Positions 26,722 through 36,182 of a stretch of DNA of 64,000 nt are shown here, in pieces. The position numbers were made by a program, and so were the translations under genes. Origin of the DNA: Lysinibacillus xylanilyticus (GTDB taxonomy: Bacteria > Bacillota > Bacilli > Bacillales_A > Planococcaceae). The first letter of the stretch is position 1. Each line of letters begins with the position of its first letter. Under the pieces are notes generated by a model. It worked only from the letters and a program-made list of their open reading frames with translations, ran no database searches and was not told the DNA's origin. Location: the NCBI RefSeq assembly GCF_001708185.1, contig NZ_MDDN01000016.1, forward strand, positions 1 to 64,000, given 5' to 3'.

Positions 26722-27987
26722 TTAACGTCGTCTCCTAATTCGTTCTAATAATAATCCATCCGACTGATTATTTTCACCTATGACAAAATCCTTCATATAG
26801 TAAGTTAAGTAGTCTCCAAACTGATTAGTTGTATTTTTCAATAGTTCATCAACATAATAAGCACCTTTCTCAATATTATCTTTTAGTAAGACAGCTAAAG
26901 ATGCATATACGCCACATGCAACTTGAAAATACGTAGCATTCGTTTGAAACTGAGAAAAAATCTCTTCGTTTTTCATAACATTGTACATATATTTCTCCCG
27001 TCCTTTATAGACAAGCAAAATACCGCATAAATCCTCTCCATCCAATGGAGCATTCAGTGGGTCAAGCACTTCCATTTCAAAATTCCATAATACATCTAAA
27101 TCATCAATATTAGATGTTATTAACTCAGTAGTATGCTCATTAACTTTATAAAGAAACCCACTTTCCACATTCAACATTTTTCCTAAGCTATACACTTCTT
27201 CATGAGGCATTAAACAACCAAAAAATTGTATATCCCCTAGCGTCACTTTAAATTCTACATCATACACTTTTTCATATAAAAATAGAGGAGTTCTTTGACT
27301 CATGAACATGGGATAGCTCAATATAGCTTCATCTAAAAAACATTCCGGTGACCAAGTTGTATAAATAACATTTTTCTTGGCTTTGCTTTTATCCTTAAAG
27401 AAAGAAGTATCATGCTCAACAATATAGCAAGCTACTAATGAATCATCGTCCACTTCCTTTTGCAATTCAAATACCATCCATTGTACAACACCAGGATTCA
27501 TACCAGAGCACACTATTGCAACTGCATTTGCAATTTCCTCTTTGTGTTTTTCTAAATGCCTAATCCTTTCAATCAATCCAAAACCCTCATACAATTCCTC
27601 ATTTTCATCTATAAATGGATTTTCTAATGCTGTATTTACATAATTAATGCCAAGATCATTACAACATTTCATCACTTCTACTGTATCCGCCCAGGAAACA
27701 TCAATGACAACAGTAGTATTTGTTTTTTTAAAATGTTCCATTAATGCTACTTGATTAATTAAATCAAATTGATGAATGACAAGCTGATTTTTTAAATTTG
27801 GATATGAATGCGCAAGAGACTTCTGATCAATTTCTCTTTTGTCTACTAAATGAATTATGCTTTTTTCGATAATAGGATTAATAGGATCAGACTTGTCTTG
27901 AACTGTTTTATTTAATATCGCAAGTACCGCTTTCGCAACACCTCCGCAGCTACCTAGTATCGTAATAGAATTGTTATATACTACCAT
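26722..27987 (-). CDS. Homospermidine synthase-like / saccharopine dehydrogenase-fold protein
   Basis: A 421-residue NAD(P)-binding protein. The N-terminal Rossmann motif is ITILGSCGGVAKAVLAIL, followed by a strand ending with Asp (HLVDKRE). TVVIDVSWADTVEVMKCC and INYVNTALENP, then IVCSGMNPGVVQWM, follow the homospermidine synthase pattern, where the enzyme joins putrescine units with NAD. The length is shorter than typical HSS (about 470). It could instead be another saccharopine dehydrogenase-like oxidoreductase. GAGGTG lies a few bases before the ATG. It ends with a clear terminator and is divergent from lytH. Confidence 0.65.
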   Translation of the reverse strand: MVVYNNSITILGSCGGVAKAVLAILNKTVQDKSDPINPIIEKSIIHLVDKREIDQKSLAHSYPNLKNQLVIHQFDLINQVALMEHFKKTNTTVVIDVSWADTVEVMKCCNDLGINYVNTALENPFIDENEELYEGFGLIERIRHLEKHKEEIANAVAIVCSGMNPGVVQWMVFELQKEVDDDSLVACYIVEHDTSFFKDKSKAKKNVIYTTWSPECFLDEAILSYPMFMSQRTPLFLYEKVYDVEFKVTLGDIQFFGCLMPHEEVYSLGKMLNVESGFLYKVNEHTTELITSNIDDLDVLWNFEMEVLDPLNAPLDGEDLCGILLVYKGREKYMYNVMKNEEIFSQFQTNATYFQVACGVYASLAVLLKDNIEKGAYYVDELLKNTTNQFGDYLTYYMKDFVIGENNQSDGLLLERIRRRR

Positions 27988-28149
27988 TCTATCACCTCAC
28001 TTTCATATAAATAGCATATGTATTTGAAAGCATTTGACTTAGGTAGTAACCTTTCAAATAGGCGTTATAGATTGGCAATTTATGATGTGTAAAAGGACTT
28101 ATGAAAAAATTTTTTTCGGTTATTCTAACTGTAGAAAGGAGGTCCATTA

Positions 28150-29145
28150 TTGAATCGGCATTTTATTTTCCTGTTATCATGGATACTTTCATTGAGCTTT
28201 ACTCTCCCCACTGTTGCTTTAGCAAAAGAAGAACCAACCCAAGAAGAAATTGTGCAGGAACGTATGGCCTATTACGTACAATTTGACGAGTTACTTATCC
28301 CATGGCATTTCTTAGCAGCTATTGACCAATATGAGCGAAATTTGCAATCTGTTCGTAAAGATATTCCGAAACGAGATGGTATCGTTGCCATTCAATTTTC
28401 TGATGAATATTGGTCAGGTGCTTTAAATCCTGTACGAGATGATACTCGTCCAGAAACAATTAGTTACTTTGGCGGGATGGGACTAGATGGCAATGGTGAC
28501 GGAGTTGCCAGCCCAAAAGATGATGTCGATATAATTTTCTCCATGGCTACATTTTTAAGTAGATTTGGAACAAGTGATGAGGATTTTAAATTAGCTTTAT
28601 GGGAGTATTACGGAAGTGAACAGGCTGTAAATCAAATCTTCACCATTTCCAAAATGTATAGTCATTTCAAAACAACTGAGCTCGATGCCCACACATTCCC
28701 CGTTCCTACTAATTACGATTACAGTTATCGGAGTACATGGGGTGCCAATAGGGGCTGGGGTGGACGCCGTATTCATGAAGGCACAGATATTTTCGCTAGC
28801 TATGGTACTCCAGTACTTTCTACCTCCTATGGAGTCGTCGAAATAAAGGGTTGGAACCAATTTGGTGGTTGGCGTATTGGAATTCGAGACAATCATAACT
28901 CCTATCATTATTATGCCCATCTCGGGAGCTATAATAAGGAGATTGAAGTAGGAGACATTGTTGAACCAGGAACTGTTCTCGGTTATGTTGGTAGCTCTGG
29001 CTATGGTAAAGAAGGAACATCCGGAAAATTCCCACCTCATCTTCACTATGGCATATATAAGTTCAATGGACGTACAGAATGGGCATTTGATCCGTATCCA
29101 TCATTACTACAATGGGAACGACTAGCAAAAAAAGCAAAACAATAA
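28150..29145 (+). CDS. lytH: L-Ala-D-Glu endopeptidase LytH-like, M23 family
   Basis: A 331-residue secreted or membrane-attached peptidase, similar in size to B. subtilis LytH (326), the sporulation enzyme that trims cortex side chains to L-Ala. Signal sequence to about residue 25 (TVALAKEE). The M23/LysM-less peptidase domain at the C-terminus has the zinc ligands in HEGTDI (near 217), YAHLG and HLHYG. The start is a TTG with GAAAGGAGG seven nt upstream. Monocistronic, followed by a terminator. Confidence 0.87.
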   Translation: MNRHFIFLLSWILSLSFTLPTVALAKEEPTQEEIVQERMAYYVQFDELLIPWHFLAAIDQYERNLQSVRKDIPKRDGIVAIQFSDEYWSGALNPVRDDTRPETISYFGGMGLDGNGDGVASPKDDVDIIFSMATFLSRFGTSDEDFKLALWEYYGSEQAVNQIFTISKMYSHFKTTELDAHTFPVPTNYDYSYRSTWGANRGWGGRRIHEGTDIFASYGTPVLSTSYGVVEIKGWNQFGGWRIGIRDNHNSYHYYAHLGSYNKEIEVGDIVEPGTVLGYVGSSGYGKEGTSGKFPPHLHYGIYKFNGRTEWAFDPYPSLLQWERLAKKAKQ

Positions 29146-29157
29146 TTACAAAAACAT

Positions 29158-29198
29158 TTTAGAGTACTTACTGCATTTTTACAGTAAGTGCTCTTTTC
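29158..29198 (+). terminator. Terminator after lytH
   Basis: AGAGTACTTACTG and CAGTAAGTGCTCT pair, followed by TTTTC. Confidence 0.75.
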
Positions 29199-29411
29199 AT
29201 TAGGTAGGTAAAAATTCATAAAGGTATTAAGTAATTTTCAGAATTTTTATAAAAATACATACATTTAACTACTCGCATCATTCACATCAAAGTGTTATTG
29301 TACTAAAAAACTATTTTTATTTTTTCCACCAAAAGTACTTATTTATAAATAGATTTAGTTATAAAATAATATTTGTAATATAACAATTGAAAAAGGAAAG
29401 GATGGGAAAAG

Positions 29412-31106
29412 ATGAAAGGGATTTTTCAGTTTAAAACACTTAAAGCCCGAATATTAAGTGCATTTATTCTTTTAATCGTATTAGTTGTTTGTTTTAATAC
29501 CTATACTTACATTTCCAATTCTAAGATGGAAAAACAAGCTGAAGATTTAGTAAAGGAAGATTTAATGGTCTTAATGGCAAGTAAAAATTTAGCATTGTCT
29601 GTGAACGTTCGTCTCTCTGCAGCTTTAAGCTATGTTGTATCAGGTAATGAAAAATACATAGAAACTTTTAATGAATATCGTAAAATTGCTGAGGAAAGCA
29701 ATAGTATCATGGAAAAATACGATAAAAATCCTGAGCGTGAGAAGCTGGTAGAAATGGCACGCGAGTGGAGCAATCGTGTCAATACTGAGGTATTCGATGT
29801 CTATAAAAAAGGCAATAAAGAATTAGCAATAAAAAATTTAACGGCTACTAATGATCTTGTAACTGAAGTTCGTGATGGTTATGAAAAATTAGCCAATACT
29901 CGCTCAGATGAAATTACGAAAGTAGGAGAAAACGTAGTATCTACAAGCTTAAACAATAAAACAATTGGGCTAATTGTTAGTATAGTATTGACAATTGTAG
30001 GTATTCTAATTGCCATAATCACTGCTAGCCAAATTTCTAAGCCAATTACGATTGTCTCAAAGCGTATGAGCGAATTAGCCAACGGTAATTTACAACATGA
30101 ACTACTTCCAATAACTAACCAAGATGAGATTGGTCAATTAATGCTTTCAGCGAATGAAATGAATGAAAAATTAAAGCAAACGATCAGCTCTATTCATACT
30201 GTTTCCGAAACAGTAGCAGCTAGTAGCGAAGAGCTTGCTCAATCTTCTAATGAAGTACAAACAGGCACAGAACAAATTACCGTGACTATGCAGGAACTAG
30301 CCTCTGGTACAGAAACACAAGCATCCACAGCAGGTGATTTAGCCGAAACAATGATTTCTTTCCAACAGAGTATTCATGAAACAACACAAGAAGGTATTGA
30401 ATTAAAAGAGCACTCCGATCATGTGCAAAATCTAACAACTACAGGTAAAGAGTTAATGGTACAATCCACACAACAAATGGCTGCCATTAATGAAATTGTT
30501 TTAGATTCAGTGAAAAAAGTTGAGGGCTTAAATGTACAGTCCGCTGAAATTTCCAAACTTGTTTCAGTCATTGACGACATTTCAAATCAAACAAATTTAC
30601 TTGCCTTAAATGCTGCCATCGAAGCTGCACGTGCCGGAGAGCATGGAAAAGGTTTTGCTGTAGTAGCCGATGAAGTTCGTAAGCTTGCAGAACAAGTCCA
30701 ATTTTCTGTCACTGATATTTCAACAATCGTCAACCGTATTCAAGGTGAAACGGGCAATGTAACAACTGCTTTACAATCAGGCTATGAGGAAGTAAAAAGA
30801 GGAACAACACAACTAAATCAAACAAATGAAACATTTGAACAAATTTCGGTAGCTGTTGAGGATATGATTCTTAATATAAATACCATTTCAGGTAATCTAA
30901 ATAAAGTTGCTCACAATTCCAAATCCATCAATGCCGCCATTGATGAAATGGCTTCTATTTCTCAAGAGTCTGCAGCTGGCGTCGAACAAACAACAGCAAC
31001 GGTAGAGGAAACAGCCGCTACTATGGACGAAATTTCAAAGAGCGCAAATCAGCTCGCTGGAATGGCTGAGGAGTTAAACTCACAACTACAGCAATTTAAA
31101 ATATAA
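29412..31106 (+). CDS. Methyl-accepting chemotaxis protein
   Basis: Transmembrane chemoreceptor of 564 residues. TM1 about 12-33, an extracellular four-helix-bundle sensor about 34-185, TM2 about 186-208 ([19 protein letters not shown]), HAMP about 209-262 and a cytoplasmic signalling domain. The hairpin tip contains [20 protein letters not shown] (near residue 398). Ligand unknown. GGAAAGGATGGG precedes the ATG. The 266-bp gap upstream is very AT-rich and shows no obvious sigma-D promoter by eye. Followed by a truncated dispersed repeat and a short 21-nt array. Confidence 0.92.
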   Translation: MKGIFQFKTLKARILSAFILLIVLVVCFNTYTYISNSKMEKQAEDLVKEDLMVLMASKNLALSVNVRLSAALSYVVSGNEKYIETFNEYRKIAEESNSIMEKYDKNPEREKLVEMAREWSNRVNTEVFDVYKKGNKELAIKNLTATNDLVTEVRDGYEKLANTRSDEITKVGENVVSTSLNNKTIGLIVSIVLTIVGILIAIITASQISKPITIVSKRMSELANGNLQHELLPITNQDEIGQLMLSANEMNEKLKQTISSIHTVSETVAASSEELAQSSNEVQTGTEQITVTMQELASGTETQASTAGDLAETMISFQQSIHETTQEGIELKEHSDHVQNLTTTGKELMVQSTQQMAAINEIVLDSVKKVEGLNVQSAEISKLVSVIDDISNQTNLLALNAAIEAARAGEHGKGFAVVADEVRKLAEQVQFSVTDISTIVNRIQGETGNVTTALQSGYEEVKRGTTQLNQTNETFEQISVAVEDMILNINTISGNLNKVAHNSKSINAAIDEMASISQESAAGVEQTTATVEETAATMDEISKSANQLAGMAEELNSQLQQFKI

Positions 31107-31114
31107 AGTATAAG

Positions 31115-31176
31115 TAGCTCATCATCATAAAGTATGGTTGATCTCCGTTCCGACTGGGGGCTTTCCTGGAGGCGTC
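31115..31176. mobile_element. MITE-like element, left-end fragment
   Basis: GCTCATCATCATAAAGTATG followed by TTGATCTCCGTTCCGACTG and GGGGCTTTCCTGGAGGCG. The right end is missing; a 21-nt array takes its place. Confidence 0.6.
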
Positions 31177-31250
31177 TGATCACTTATTTGATGCTCCCGA
31201 GCACTTTGAGATGATACCTGATCATTTCTCTGGCACACCTGAGCATTTAC
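31175..31250. repeat. 21-nt array, four units
   Basis: Units start at 31175, 31196, 31217 and 31238 with TCTGATCAC, CCCGAGCAC, CCTGATCAT and CCTGAGCAT. About nine conserved bases are followed by twelve variable ones. It lies in the convergent gap between the chemoreceptor gene and the next minus-strand gene. Confidence 0.75.
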
Positions 31251-31251
31251 C

Positions 31252-31290
31252 AAAAAAAGCTATCTCGACATTACGTTCGAGATAGCTTTC
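31252..31290. terminator. Bidirectional terminator in the convergent gap
   Basis: AAAGCTATCTCGA and TCGAGATAGCTTT form a 13-bp stem with A/T flanks. Confidence 0.75.
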
Positions 31291-31305
31291 TACTTGTAGA
31301 TAATC

Positions 31306-31989
31306 TTATTGCCAATGTCTAATTGGTACCCTTTCAAGCTCATAGCGTTTAATAATAACACTAATTTTCTGAAACCATTCCTCACATAACTCTAGCGCTT
31401 CTTGATAGTCATCCTCTTCCCGTGATATCGGCTCACTGTTATCCATAAAAACATATTCTAAAATAGGGTCAGATAAGTTATCAGCTACAATTTTCAACGT
31501 CAATTGAGATACTTCGTTATCCTCAGCGTCCTCTTCATCTAATTCCTCTTCTATATCGAGATCTTCACCTAGTAATGAGCTACTTATTAAGTTATTACTA
31601 GTTCTTGCAATATACATTTCGTCCTCTACTATAGCAACTTCATATATTTTATTAAAAGGGATTTCTTGTTTAATCAATTCCTCTTCTAAATGTTCTCTAC
31701 TTGCGAGGAAAAGTGTATTTGTAGGCTCATTTAATAATAAAGCACTTAAACAATCATTTGATATGATGCAATGTGTATGAGGAATAGCCATTAGCTCCTC
31801 CTCACTTGCCTCTTTCATTTCATTCAACCAGCTAATATAAACATATCGTTCTTTCACATACCGAATAACACCTGCTATTACTAGCCCTAAACCAATTAAG
31901 AAATAAACCTTACTAAATATGGCTGTTCCGACTGCATTTGCTAGTAATAAATAGATAAACCCTAGAAAAAAGAGAAAAAAGGTTTTCAT
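31306..31989 (-). CDS. Hypothetical membrane-anchored acidic protein
   Basis: Unrecognised 227-residue protein. Two hydrophobic segments lie at the N-terminus (about 3-20 and 24-45); the remainder is soluble and strongly acidic, with a run around EELDEEDAEDNE near residue 145-160. The C-terminal helix EALELCEEWFQKISVIIKRY resembles the tail of small regulatory membrane proteins. The cytoplasmic domain looks like a PH-like or sensor fold, but I cannot assign a family. Single gene. Confidence 0.7.
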   Translation of the reverse strand: MKTFFLFFLGFIYLLLANAVGTAIFSKVYFLIGLGLVIAGVIRYVKERYVYISWLNEMKEASEEELMAIPHTHCIISNDCLSALLLNEPTNTLFLASREHLEEELIKQEIPFNKIYEVAIVEDEMYIARTSNNLISSSLLGEDLDIEEELDEEDAEDNEVSQLTLKIVADNLSDPILEYVFMDNSEPISREEDDYQEALELCEEWFQKISVIIKRYELERVPIRHWQ

Positions 31990-32183
31990 CCGTATCCCAC
32001 CTTCAAAAGATAATCAATAGAAAAATTGCATCCATATTAGTAGAAATTTTATTCTAACGATTATCTTTTCATTCTTAATTTCTGTGGGAATTATCTACAT
32101 TGCTAACACTAACATCAAACTTTAAAACGGATTGTAAATCTTTGAGATATCCCCCTCGATTTTATTCAGGGCGTAAAGAAAAA

Positions 32184-32222
32184 ACAGCTACAACGCAATT
32201 ATAAAACGTTGTAGCTGTTACT
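32184..32222 (-). terminator. Terminator after the small membrane protein gene
   Basis: ACAGCTACAACG and CGTTGTAGCTGT pair, followed on the minus strand by TTTTTTCTTT. Confidence 0.8.
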
Positions 32223-32274
32223 ATGATTTTTTAATAATCATTCACCCCTAAATGATTATTCGTATAAAAGTTAA

Positions 32275-32472
32275 TTATCCATTTATTGTCATAACTAGGA
32301 CTGCCGGTACAAATGATACAGTAAACATACTCACATACCACAAAGATGTACGGCGTAATGAAAAACGAACTTGTTTCTTTTCTGCATAAAAGATATCTAA
32401 CATAACTGAAGCAACAACAAGTGGGATCGTAACACATGCGATAGCAACTAATAAAATATCTAAACCAAACAT
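32275..32472 (-). CDS. Small two-segment membrane protein (65 aa)
   Basis: The protein starts MFGLDILLVAIACVTIPLV, has a basic loop (EKKQVRFSLRR) and a second hydrophobic stretch (WYVSMFTVSFVPAVLVM). The ATG is chosen because GAGGGGTG precedes it at normal spacing; a longer reading upstream has no ribosome binding site. No family recognised. Own terminator downstream. Confidence 0.65.
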   Translation of the reverse strand: MFGLDILLVAIACVTIPLVVASVMLDIFYAEKKQVRFSLRRTSLWYVSMFTVSFVPAVLVMTING

Positions 32473-32637
32473 AAAAACACCCCTCTGTTCGTGAACATTT
32501 ATTTTCCCTTTGTGACAACTTTGTGTCAATTACAGTGTACACAATTTCGCCACATTTTGTCAACTAGATTTAATTAAGAAAATTTTGTTTTTTACAGTAT
32601 TTTTTTACCCAATCGAGAAATTTACGTAAAACCACTT

Positions 32638-32676
32638 ACAAAAAAGCAGCTGCAAAATTGCAGCTGCTTTTTTAAT
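32638..32676. terminator. Perfect terminator after the DUF1456 gene
   Basis: AAAAAAGCAGCTGCAA and its exact complement form a 16-bp stem around a two-base loop, with T-runs on both strands. Confidence 0.85.
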
Positions 32677-32683
32677 CATTATT

Positions 32684-33178
32684 TTAATCTCTATATTTAT
32701 ATGTCAGCCCTCTTAAAAAATTCCTCACGAATCGATCGCCACATTCCTTATAGTTGCGATGACCTGGATTTCTTAAAATGGCACCTAACTCGCCCTTCGA
32801 AACGCTAACGCCCCCATCATATAAAAGATCTAACATGTCTTCGCTCGTTAAGGCTAATGCAATTTTCACTTTCTTTAACAGCATATTATTAGGGCTTTCT
32901 TTCCCTGAAACAGGTAGTGGTCCTTCAGGCTCACCAGGCTTAGGCTTTTGTGGCCCTCGTTTAAATGTAATAAATCCATTTAAGAAAGCCTCTACCATTT
33001 TATTATTACATTTGATGTATTCTTCAGGTGCTTCTTCCTCATCATTAATTTTAATAAGCATGTTCAATACTTCTTCCTTTGTAAAATCCATGCCACCTAG
33101 CTTAAAAATTTCAACCATGTCCTTATTTTTAATATCTAGCGCATATCGCAAACGAATTAATATATCATTATTCGTCAT
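32684..33178 (-). CDS. DUF1456 (YehS-like) protein
   Basis: A 164-residue protein made of two similar helical repeats: NNDILIRLRYALDIKNKDMV ... NKMVEAFLNGFI and NMLLKKVKIALALTSEDML ... DRFVRNFLRGL. This duplication is the hallmark of the DUF1456/YehS family, whose function is unknown. The linker (PQKPKPGEPEGPLP) is Pro/Gly-rich. AAAGGAGG precedes the ATG. Single gene. Confidence 0.85.
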   Translation of the reverse strand: MTNNDILIRLRYALDIKNKDMVEIFKLGGMDFTKEEVLNMLIKINDEEEAPEEYIKCNNKMVEAFLNGFITFKRGPQKPKPGEPEGPLPVSGKESPNNMLLKKVKIALALTSEDMLDLLYDGGVSVSKGELGAILRNPGHRNYKECGDRFVRNFLRGLTYKYRD

Positions 33179-33364
33179 TTAAAAACCTCCTTTATGTATT
33201 AATAAAGCCTAAATTATAAAATGCCAGGCTTAATTATAACAGAGAGCATCACTTTTTCAGCTAGCTTTCTGAAATTCCTATTATATTTAGACTGCGCATT
33301 TCCTTCTTTTTAAATGTATGAAAAGTAAACTCTCGACCATTCTAATCACAAGGAGGTGAGAAAA

Positions 33365-33565
33365 ATGGCTAACAATAATCGTAGTTCAAATAAACTTCTT
33401 GTACCTGGTGTACAACAGGCTGTAGATCAAATGAAATATGAAATTGCCCAAGAATTTAACGTACAGTTAGGGCCAGAAGCTTCTTCTCGCGCAAACGGTT
33501 CTGTTGGAGGAGAAATTACAAAACGCCTCGTAGAAATGGCTGAAAAGCGTTCAAGAGGTTTATAA
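33365..33565 (+). CDS. Alpha/beta-type small acid-soluble spore protein
   Basis: A 66-residue spore DNA-binding protein that coats and protects spore DNA and is degraded on germination by the protease GPR. Diagnostic segments are present: [20 protein letters not shown] with the GPR-site region EFNVQLG, and [27 protein letters not shown] lies just upstream of the ATG. Expected to be under forespore sigma-G control; no promoter is assigned. Followed by an AGCGCTTTA-rich inverted repeat region and a terminator. Confidence 0.95.
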   Translation: MANNNRSSNKLLVPGVQQAVDQMKYEIAQEFNVQLGPEASSRANGSVGGEITKRLVEMAEKRSRGL

Positions 33566-33701
33566 TAAGAACAAATGCGTTAAAGCGCTAAAGAGCCCGA
33601 AGCAAAAATAAACGCTCTACCACTTTTACCCGAGGGATCGAAGTGACCTTGGGGATGTAGCGCTTTAGCCTAGGCGACAACGCGCTATTAAAGCTTCCTA
33701 A

Positions 33702-33739
33702 AAAGAACGAATCCCCTTTGATTGGAATTCGTTCTTTCG
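33702..33739 (+). terminator. Terminator after the SASP gene
   Basis: AAAGAACGAAT and ATTCGTTCTTT pair around a short interior, ending in TTTCG. The preceding 33576-33690 contains a second, AGCGCTTTA-type inverted repeat. Confidence 0.7.
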
Positions 33740-33747
33740 TGTTTTCA

Positions 33748-33846
33748 TTATTTTATTTCAACCGGTTGTAAATCCTCATTTGAACCCTTTTTTAAAGTCA
33801 GCATCACGATAAAGGAAATGCAATATAAAGCAGCTAAGTAGATCAT
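33748..33846 (-). pseudogene. C-terminal remnant of a transporter-like gene
   Basis: A 32-codon open segment reading MIYLAALYCISFIVMLTL then KKGSNEDLQPVEIK and a stop. It looks like the last transmembrane helix and tail of an MFS-type permease. The frame is closed upstream by a stop and no ribosome binding site is present. Probably left by the rearrangement that formed the adjoining island. Confidence 0.4.
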
Positions 33847-33988
33847 ATACCGTCATATCATAGCTTTAAAGAATATAACCTACAAAGAGCTTTTTAAGGC
33901 TTCAGTTACAGTTGACGAATTATTTTGAGAGTAGGTTGTAAACACATCAATTATCCAATTCCATTTATAGTAAAAATGTATATTACTC

Positions 33989-34375
33989 TTATTCTTCATT
34001 GAGTGTGATTAGAAATATTTGTTGTTCTTTTATACCTACTATCAAATAGACCCCATCATCACCATAAGCAATTTGAATAATAGGAACATCAGAATTTTCC
34101 TCAAAATTCAAAGAAAATGAAACAATGTGTAATTGCTTAAATTCGTTAACATCTACATTTTCAGGTAATTTTTCTTCAATTAGATCCATCAGCGTATCAA
34201 CACTTTGTTCTAACCAAAGTAAGTTTTCTTGGATCAAAGGAAAAACTGAATTAAAATGAGCATCTGTACATGCTTCTTTAAAAGATACTACAGAGCTATA
34301 AGTTATTTCACCTAGGTTATAAATAAATCTAAAAAGATATTCACCGATTCGGTTAAAATCGTTAATTGTAATCAT
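33989..34375 (-). CDS. Hypothetical protein, immunity-like (128 aa)
   Basis: Unrecognised soluble protein. The N-terminal half is helical (NDFNRIGEYLFRFIYNLGEI ... NLLWLEQSVDTLMDLIEEKL) and the C-terminal half is beta-rich (LHIVSFSLNFEE, IIQIAYGDDGVYLIVGI). GAAGGTGG lies eight nt before the ATG; a GTG four codons upstream sits inside that site. It is the last gene of the island, 52 bp after the preceding gene. Immunity role is suggested by size, acidity and context only. Confidence 0.6.
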   Translation of the reverse strand: MITINDFNRIGEYLFRFIYNLGEITYSSVVSFKEACTDAHFNSVFPLIQENLLWLEQSVDTLMDLIEEKLPENVDVNEFKQLHIVSFSLNFEENSDVPIIQIAYGDDGVYLIVGIKEQQIFLITLNEE

Positions 34376-34427
34376 ATTTATTACCACCTTCTGTTAATAT
34401 TTTCGAACACTATAATAGCTAGGTTGT

Positions 34428-34961
34428 TCAAGAGCATTGCCAGAAACCAGCAATGACCTCTCCTGTTTCATTATGCCTATATAGATATAACGCACCGTAC
34501 ATAAACACATAATCCATATTAGCACTATAGCCTTCCTCCTCTATTTGCAGAAAAAAGGAATAATTATTATTTTCTAACTCTTTATAATAATAACTTTTAG
34601 GTTGAATAAGACGTGGTTCTCCCAAAACTTTAATAAACAAAAAATTATTCCCTTGGTTTTCCGAATAATCGCTTATTGAGTTCATACCTAACTCTAAAAT
34701 ACTTTTACCAGAATTGCTTCTAATTTCGGAGTATTTATGCTCTATTACTCTTACTTCAATTGAAGGATAAATATTTTTTTCTAATAAAGTATCAAAATTC
34801 TTATGAATAATAATAGAAAGCATACCATTCTCCTTTCCTGGATGAACTAGAGTTGCATAAAACCTGTAATCATCAGGTATTTGTTCTTCAATCAATTTTG
34901 GAGGATTACCACCTATTCTACCTCTCACATGATCATCAAAAGGAATGCATTGAGCAAACAA
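34428..34961 (-). CDS. Hypothetical immunity-like protein (DUF1963-like)
   Basis: A 177-residue beta-rich protein. It shows RIGGNPPKLIEEQIPDDYRF and later LGEPRLIQPKSYYYK, FFLQIEEEGYS and ALYLYRHNETGEVIAGFWQC. The order G-x-P, IQ, F-x-Q-x-E-E-x-G and FWQ resembles DUF1963/YwqG-like proteins, several of which are immunity proteins. The start is probably TTG with AAGGGGGA upstream. No toxin gene follows or precedes it intact. Confidence 0.6.
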   Translation of the reverse strand: MFAQCIPFDDHVRGRIGGNPPKLIEEQIPDDYRFYATLVHPGKENGMLSIIIHKNFDTLLEKNIYPSIEVRVIEHKYSEIRSNSGKSILELGMNSISDYSENQGNNFLFIKVLGEPRLIQPKSYYYKELENNNYSFFLQIEEEGYSANMDYVFMYGALYLYRHNETGEVIAGFWQCS

Positions 34962-35121
34962 TTAAATCCCCCTTCCATTTTATTAGATGTAAATATATAT
35001 TTTTTTACAATAACCACCGAGTTTTTTAATCCTTACGAATCACATGTAATGTAAAAACATGCGACTGTTCGTCTCGTTTTGAAACAGGGCGCTTTTTGTT
35101 ATGTTTAAATAAAGCAAAAAC

Positions 35122-35158
35122 AAAGGGCAATAAACCCTAATTAATGAATTTATTGCCA
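35122..35158 (-). terminator. Terminator-like hairpin in the immunity island
   Basis: GGCAATAAA and TTTATTGCC pair, followed on the minus strand by CTTTGTTTTT. It is near-identical to the hairpin at 36183-36214, suggesting duplicated cassettes. The rest of 34962-35388 holds only gene fragments. Confidence 0.6.
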
Positions 35159-35231
35159 CTTCTAAGTTTATTTATATAAATTGAACATCTAGTGATTTTT
35201 GCAAGTATAGATACCCTCTCATTTTTTGCAT

Positions 35232-35318
35232 TTAAAACATTTTAATATTCTTGGTCCCATATATTTCATTTCCAACTGTTGCTATCGGCATGAAATTTTC
35301 GGGCATATGATTATACAC
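35232..35318 (-). pseudogene. Remnant of a SUKH (SMI1/KNR4)-like immunity gene
   Basis: A 28-codon open segment with HMPENFMPIATVGNEIYG, recalling the LP.NFLPIA.DGGGN block of SUKH immunity proteins, followed by a stop. GAGGAG precedes a GTG, but the protein would be a fragment only. The family assignment rests on a short motif. Confidence 0.35.
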
Positions 35319-35388
35319 GAAATCTCCTCATTATAGTTCTATAGTTATTTTTTTCATCTGTCAACTTCATAGGGAGAATACCAGAGAA

Positions 35389-35982
35389 TCAAAAACCAAA
35401 GTGCTTTTTGTAAACATCCTTTATTATTATTTCCTCTGAAATAGCATTAAAATCTACTGATTTGTGATAACTACTGCTATCGGCATTATATTTCTGCTCT
35501 TCAAATGGTGCGGGAAAGGGAATACTATTGATATAAGTATAGTTTAACCCTTTTTTCGACTCATCCATTTTCTCCTTAGTTACTTTTTTTGGGAAACTAG
35601 CCACTAAAAAAGAACCGAACATATCATAGACTATATCTGCATAATCTGAAGGAAGTATTATCGCAGATATTTTCTTAGAAACAACTCTAATAGAAACTTC
35701 CTTTACCCCATTAATTTTTTGGGGTTTTGTATCTGGTCGAAAATTATTTTCTTCTGTATTAAACGGAGTTTCATAAAAAAATTTATGTAACTCTGAGTCG
35801 AATACTACAAAACTAAGTGTGAAACTATAATCAACTTTATCATCCTTCAAAAGTTTATTGGGAATGAGAATGTTTTCTTTTATATAATCGAAAACATACT
35901 CACTAATTTTATATGATACCCTTGGTCTATTGAGTAGTTCATTCGGCTCATGGCTAAAAAGCCTACTAATTATATATGTCAT
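35389..35982 (-). CDS. Hypothetical protein, immunity-like (197 aa)
   Basis: Unrecognised soluble protein. N-terminal region ISRLFSHEPNELLNRPRVSY, a beta-rich middle (FTLSFVVFDSELHKFFYETP, VKEVSIRVVSKKI), and a C-terminal part ending EIIIKDVYKKHFGF. AGAAAGGA precedes the ATG. It sits between decayed fragments on both sides in the toxin-immunity island. No catalytic motif is seen. Confidence 0.6.
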   Translation of the reverse strand: MTYIISRLFSHEPNELLNRPRVSYKISEYVFDYIKENILIPNKLLKDDKVDYSFTLSFVVFDSELHKFFYETPFNTEENNFRPDTKPQKINGVKEVSIRVVSKKISAIILPSDYADIVYDMFGSFLVASFPKKVTKEKMDESKKGLNYTYINSIPFPAPFEEQKYNADSSSYHKSVDFNAISEEIIIKDVYKKHFGF

Positions 35983-36054
35983 ATTTTTTTCCTTTCTGTA
36001 AATAGAGGTTACTCACTCATGTTTTTGAGCACGGAGTGTCATATGGATTAAACA

Positions 36055-36180
36055 CTAAATACACAGCACATTAATTTCATCTCTAATACACAAGAAATCA
36101 AAGGCTACTTGCGTATGATTATCTTTCGCAAAAACAATATCGTCATAGGCCTTGTACTTTAATTGAACATCGTCAGAGAA
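36055..36180 (-). pseudogene. Short open fragment upstream of an immunity-like gene
   Basis: An open segment reading DDVQLKYKAYDDIVFAKDN and HTQVAFDFLCIRDEIN before a stop. It has no start or ribosome binding site and begins inside the preceding terminator hairpin, so it is a gene tail. Family not recognised. Confidence 0.35.
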
Positions 36181-36182
36181 AA

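Noticed and set aside
28597-29046. 149-codon minus-strand frame inside lytH
   Set aside because: Lies opposite the conserved M23 catalytic region; shadow frame.
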